Shown here piece by piece: positions 42,056-44,638 of a stretch of 44,638 nucleotides of DNA (position 1 is the stretch's first letter; each line of letters opens with the position of its first letter). The notes beneath the pieces were generated by a model. The model was not told the origin of the DNA, searched no databases, and worked only from the letters and a program-made list of their open reading frames with translations. The position numbers were made by a program, and so were the translations under genes. The stretch comes from Bryobacteraceae bacterium (GTDB lineage Bacteria; Acidobacteriota; Terriglobia; Bryobacterales; Bryobacteraceae): NCBI GenBank assembly GCA_025980665.1, contig JAICXC010000033.1, forward strand, positions 1 through 44,638. Reading direction: 5' to 3'.

Positions 42056-44638
42056 ATGCCGACCATAGACGATCTAAAAGAGGAGCAGGCACCACCGACC
42101 CCGCTGTTTTTGTTCGAGTGTACTCTGCGGGATGGCTCAATAGAGCGGTGGGGAACGCACGCGGTAACGTTCAATGGAAACAGTTATGCCGCGCGCCTGC
42201 TGAAGCACAATCTTTTCGAGCTGGCCGCTGCTCCAGAAGATACCAAGATCAGTGTGACGCTGGCGAACGCGGACTCGCATTTTTCGGAGATCGAGCGGGA
42301 GATCGGATTTCGCGGAGCGCAAGTCGCGGTCCGATTTCTGTTTTACGACTTGATTGCTCAGGTGGCAGCGTCGGAAGCGCGGACGGTGTTTCGGGGAATT
42401 GCGAACACCGCGGAAGAAACCACGGAAGCGGCACTGCGCGTCAGCTTCACGAACAGACTGAATCTGCAACGAATCGTGCTTCCGGAAGTGCGGATCCAGC
42501 GGCGCTGCCCGTGGGTATTTCCGACCTCTTCGGATCAACGGCTGGAAGCATTAGACGGGGGAGCGAAGGGAAAATATTCGGCGCTGTATCGCTGCGGATA
42601 CTCGCCCGGCCAGACCGGCGGTGTGGGAATGCTGGAAAGTGGACAACCATTCACAGCCTGCGACTACACGCGGACGGCTTGCACGGCGCGAGGAATGTTC
42701 GACATCGGACGATTCGGCGGGTTGGAGTTCGTGCCGGCGCAGATTGAGGTACGGAGCTTTGGACAATCGAGCTCGCATCTCTCTCCGATCATCGCGAGCG
42801 AGGCGCGGTACAACGACTTCGTGCCGCTGGTATTCGGGACGGCGTGGTATCAGCCGCCAGTAGTGTTCGCCAGGAACGACGGTAACCTGACGCACCTAGA
42901 AGTGCTGCTGGGAATGGGGGAGATCGCTGAGATTCTGAAGGTGGTCGTCAACGACGTAGAAGTTCCCGAAGGCGTCGGCGGCGTGTACATGACCGGGACG
43001 GGGTGGTACAACCTGATCGCGAGCGGCGCGCGGTCAGGTTCATTCAATCCGGATTTTCCGGGCGGCGATCCGTACGGCAGTATGGCGATGGTCAGCGTGG
43101 TGGTGCCGAACCAGATCAGCACCGGACAGTCGTTGCCGAGAGTGCAGGTGCTGCTCGCAGGACTTAAACTGGAGCGGTTCGACGAGTCCGGTGCATCCCT
43201 GGGCGAGGCATTTACCAATAATCCCGCTTGGGTTTTACTGGACGTGCTACGCCGGAGCGGGTGGCTCACGTCGGATGTCGATCTGCCGAGTTTCGCGACG
43301 ACGGCCGCGTATTGCGAGGAAGCGATCGAGACCACCGACCTGTACGGCAATGCGGTCCTAGTGCCGCGCTTCGAGTGCAACCTGGTGGTGAATCGCCGGT
43401 GGAGCGCCGCAGAAGTGGCACGGGGCATCCGGAACGGATCGTCGCTGCTGCTGACGTATGGAAGCGGAGGGCTGCTGACGCTGCGCGTCGAAAATACGAT
43501 GGCGCTACAGCAGCCCGCGAAGCCGGATGGAAGCAACAGCACTGAGGTGTTGAACGGCGGCTGGCCGGCGTACGAGTTCAGCGATGGATCGGCGGCTTTC
43601 TCTGGTATTTTACGCAAATCAAGCGGCGAACCAGCTATCCGGTTGTATGCGGCCGGCGGAGCTGACACGCCAAATCGTCTGACGGTGGAATTTCAAGACG
43701 AGTTCAACGAATATCAGCAAGATAGTTTGTCGCTGGTGGACGTGGACGACGCGCTTGTGACGCAACGGGAAGTCACCGCTACGTTTCCGGGCCTAGGGTT
43801 GCCGAACTTCGACCAGGCGACGCGGATGCTGGATTTGCAATTGGCGAAGTCGACGGTGGGGAGCACGCTGGTCGAGTTCGCGACTACCGTGCGCGGTGCA
43901 GGGCTGGCTCCTGGAGATCTGATCACGGTTACGTATCTCAAGGAAGGATTAGAAAGACAGCCGTTCCGTATCCTTCGCCTGGCTCCGGGAGTGAACTATC
44001 AGACTGTACTGATCACGGCGCAATGGCACGACGACGCTTGGTACACGTCGGGTGGAGCAACTGCGGCAGGAGGCCGCAGAACGGGTGGTGGAGAAACCCT
44101 GCTGCCACGTCCTCTGGTGGGAAGCGTACTGGATGGGAACGGAATCGAACAGTTCGGCATTGCGGAGACCGTAATTCCGCTTTCGGACGGCGGATTCCAG
44201 GTGAAGCTGAGCGCGGCGTTTACAGCGCCTAGCACGCCGTCGCCGTCGCTGTCGAACATTCCACTCGTGAGCCTGAACCCGACTATGGACGCCACAGGCG
44301 GAACGCTCGCCGGTGGACAGACGCTGTACTATGCCATAAGCGCGACGGATTCGAGTGGCGCTGAAAGCGGATTATCGTTCGCGGTGCGGGCAAAGATTCC
44401 CACGGGAACGAACACGAATGCGGTGAACCTCACCGGGCTGAGTTTTTCCCCGGGCAACACCGCGACATTTTCGGTTTACCGAGGATCGAACCCGATTGAG
44501 CTGCTGCGGATCGCACATGGACACACGGTGGCGAGTTCGTTCGTCGATGCGGGAGCTAGCGCGGAGCTGGTAGGGCCGCCGGATAGCAACTACAATCACG
44601 CGAACTTCTACTGGAGACTGGAATTACAGCCCGAAGTA
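42056..44638 (+). CDS. tail hub/tip protein with four-cysteine cluster and FN3-like C-terminus (3' end outside window)
   Basis: An open frame of 861 codons from the ATG at 42056 runs to the window end with no stop. Residues 1-230 resemble distal tail-tip proteins of the gpL/DUF2163 kind (LFLFECTLRDGSIERWGTHAVTFNG ... RTVFRGIANTAEETTEAALRVSF), with Cys151, Cys180, Cys202 and Cys209 placed to hold a [4Fe-4S] cluster. The middle part resembles baseplate hub proteins (GDLITVTYLKEGLERQPFRILRLAPG). From about residue 740 an FN3-like domain (TLYYAISATDSSGAESGLS) begins. The protein thus seems to join tip and hub functions. Confidence 0.82.
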   Translation, partial: MPTIDDLKEEQAPPTPLFLFECTLRDGSIERWGTHAVTFNGNSYAARLLKHNLFELAAAPEDTKISVTLANADSHFSEIEREIGFRGAQVAVRFLFYDLIAQVAASEARTVFRGIANTAEETTEAALRVSFTNRLNLQRIVLPEVRIQRRCPWVFPTSSDQRLEALDGGAKGKYSALYRCGYSPGQTGGVGMLESGQPFTACDYTRTACTARGMFDIGRFGGLEFVPAQIEVRSFGQSSSHLSPIIASEARYNDFVPLVFGTAWYQPPVVFARNDGNLTHLEVLLGMGEIAEILKVVVNDVEVPEGVGGVYMTGTGWYNLIASGARSGSFNPDFPGGDPYGSMAMVSVVVPNQISTGQSLPRVQVLLAGLKLERFDESGASLGEAFTNNPAWVLLDVLRRSGWLTSDVDLPSFATTAAYCEEAIETTDLYGNAVLVPRFECNLVVNRRWSAAEVARGIRNGSSLLLTYGSGGLLTLRVENTMALQQPAKPDGSNSTEVLNGGWPAYEFSDGSAAFSGILRKSSGEPAIRLYAAGGADTPNRLTVEFQDEFNEYQQDSLSLVDVDDALVTQREVTATFPGLGLPNFDQATRMLDLQLAKSTVGSTLVEFATTVRGAGLAPGDLITVTYLKEGLERQPFRILRLAPGVNYQTVLITAQWHDDAWYTSGGATAAGGRRTGGGETLLPRPLVGSVLDGNGIEQFGIAETVIPLSDGGFQVKLSAAFTAPSTPSPSLSNIPLVSLNPTMDATGGTLAGGQTLYYAISATDSSGAESGLSFAVRAKIPTGTNTNAVNLTGLSFSPGNTATFSVYRGSNPIELLRIAHGHTVASSFVDAGASAELVGPPDSNYNHANFYWRLELQPEV

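Noticed and set aside
42118-42747. A 209-codon + strand frame inside the tail hub gene
   Set aside because: A different frame from 42056 stays open to the window end and shows tail-tip features; this frame is Ser/Arg/Gly-rich and unstructured.

Overview
The window reads as a chromosomal segment of an Acidobacterium, probably of the Solibacter/Bryobacter type. The grounds are the moderately high GC, an alternative complex III (ACIII) cluster joined to a caa3-type oxidase cluster, a deoxyhypusine-synthase-like gene, TAT-exported DUF362 and DUF1266 proteins, and lipid A/Kdo genes that imply a Gram-negative envelope. The taxon is inferred from gene content only; there is no rRNA gene in the window.

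Layout. (1) 1-10636, + strand: a respiratory operon. It holds the 3' part of actB, then actC, actD, actE and actF, a small unassigned membrane protein, a Sco-type copper chaperone, and coxB (fused to cytochrome c), coxA, coxC and coxD. Many of the genes overlap by 4 nt or abut. Together they would take electrons from quinol through ACIII to cytochrome c and then to an A2-type caa3 oxidase. (2) 10637-18916: hisC (-), whose last codons lie in an interspersed repeat; then yceH, a bacterial deoxyhypusine-synthase-like gene, a small DUF5658 protein (-), a QW-repeat cyclase-like protein translationally coupled to a TAT-exported DUF362 protein, a DUF1266 protein whose C-terminal half looks like an inactivated M48 peptidase, and tpiA. 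(3) 19012-23947: a small exported protein (-), a single ORF fusing Kdo transferase (WaaA) to lipid A 4'-kinase (LpxK), nadD, a polyprenyl diphosphate synthase (-), and a glycine-rich RRM RNA-binding protein. (4) 30506-23954, - strand: a tight six-gene run icd-purE-sirtuin-larC-metG-tatD. (5) 30589-32545, +: an ExbD-like-domain protein and a soluble aldose dehydrogenase homologue in which several PQQ-contact residues are replaced. A second copy of the interspersed repeat follows.

(6) 32635 to the end, +: a compact phage structural module. The order is a small protein before the terminase, large terminase, portal, putative scaffold, major capsid protein, three head-tail connection genes, tail tube protein, a tail assembly chaperone pair with a textbook -1 slippery heptamer (A AAA AAC directly before the stop), a very short protein in the tape-measure slot, two paralogous DUF2460-like tail proteins, and a tail hub with four cysteines as in [4Fe-4S] tail-tip proteins. 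The hub gene runs off the window. No integrase, repressor, replication or lysis gene is visible, so this could be part of a prophage, a remnant, or a domesticated GTA-like particle.

The observations most worth following are the chaperone frameshift, the WaaA-LpxK fusion, the DUF1266/pseudo-M48 protein, the altered sugar dehydrogenase site and the minimal tape-measure protein. No tRNA, rRNA or CRISPR array was recognised, and no stretch longer than 300 bases lacks a gene.
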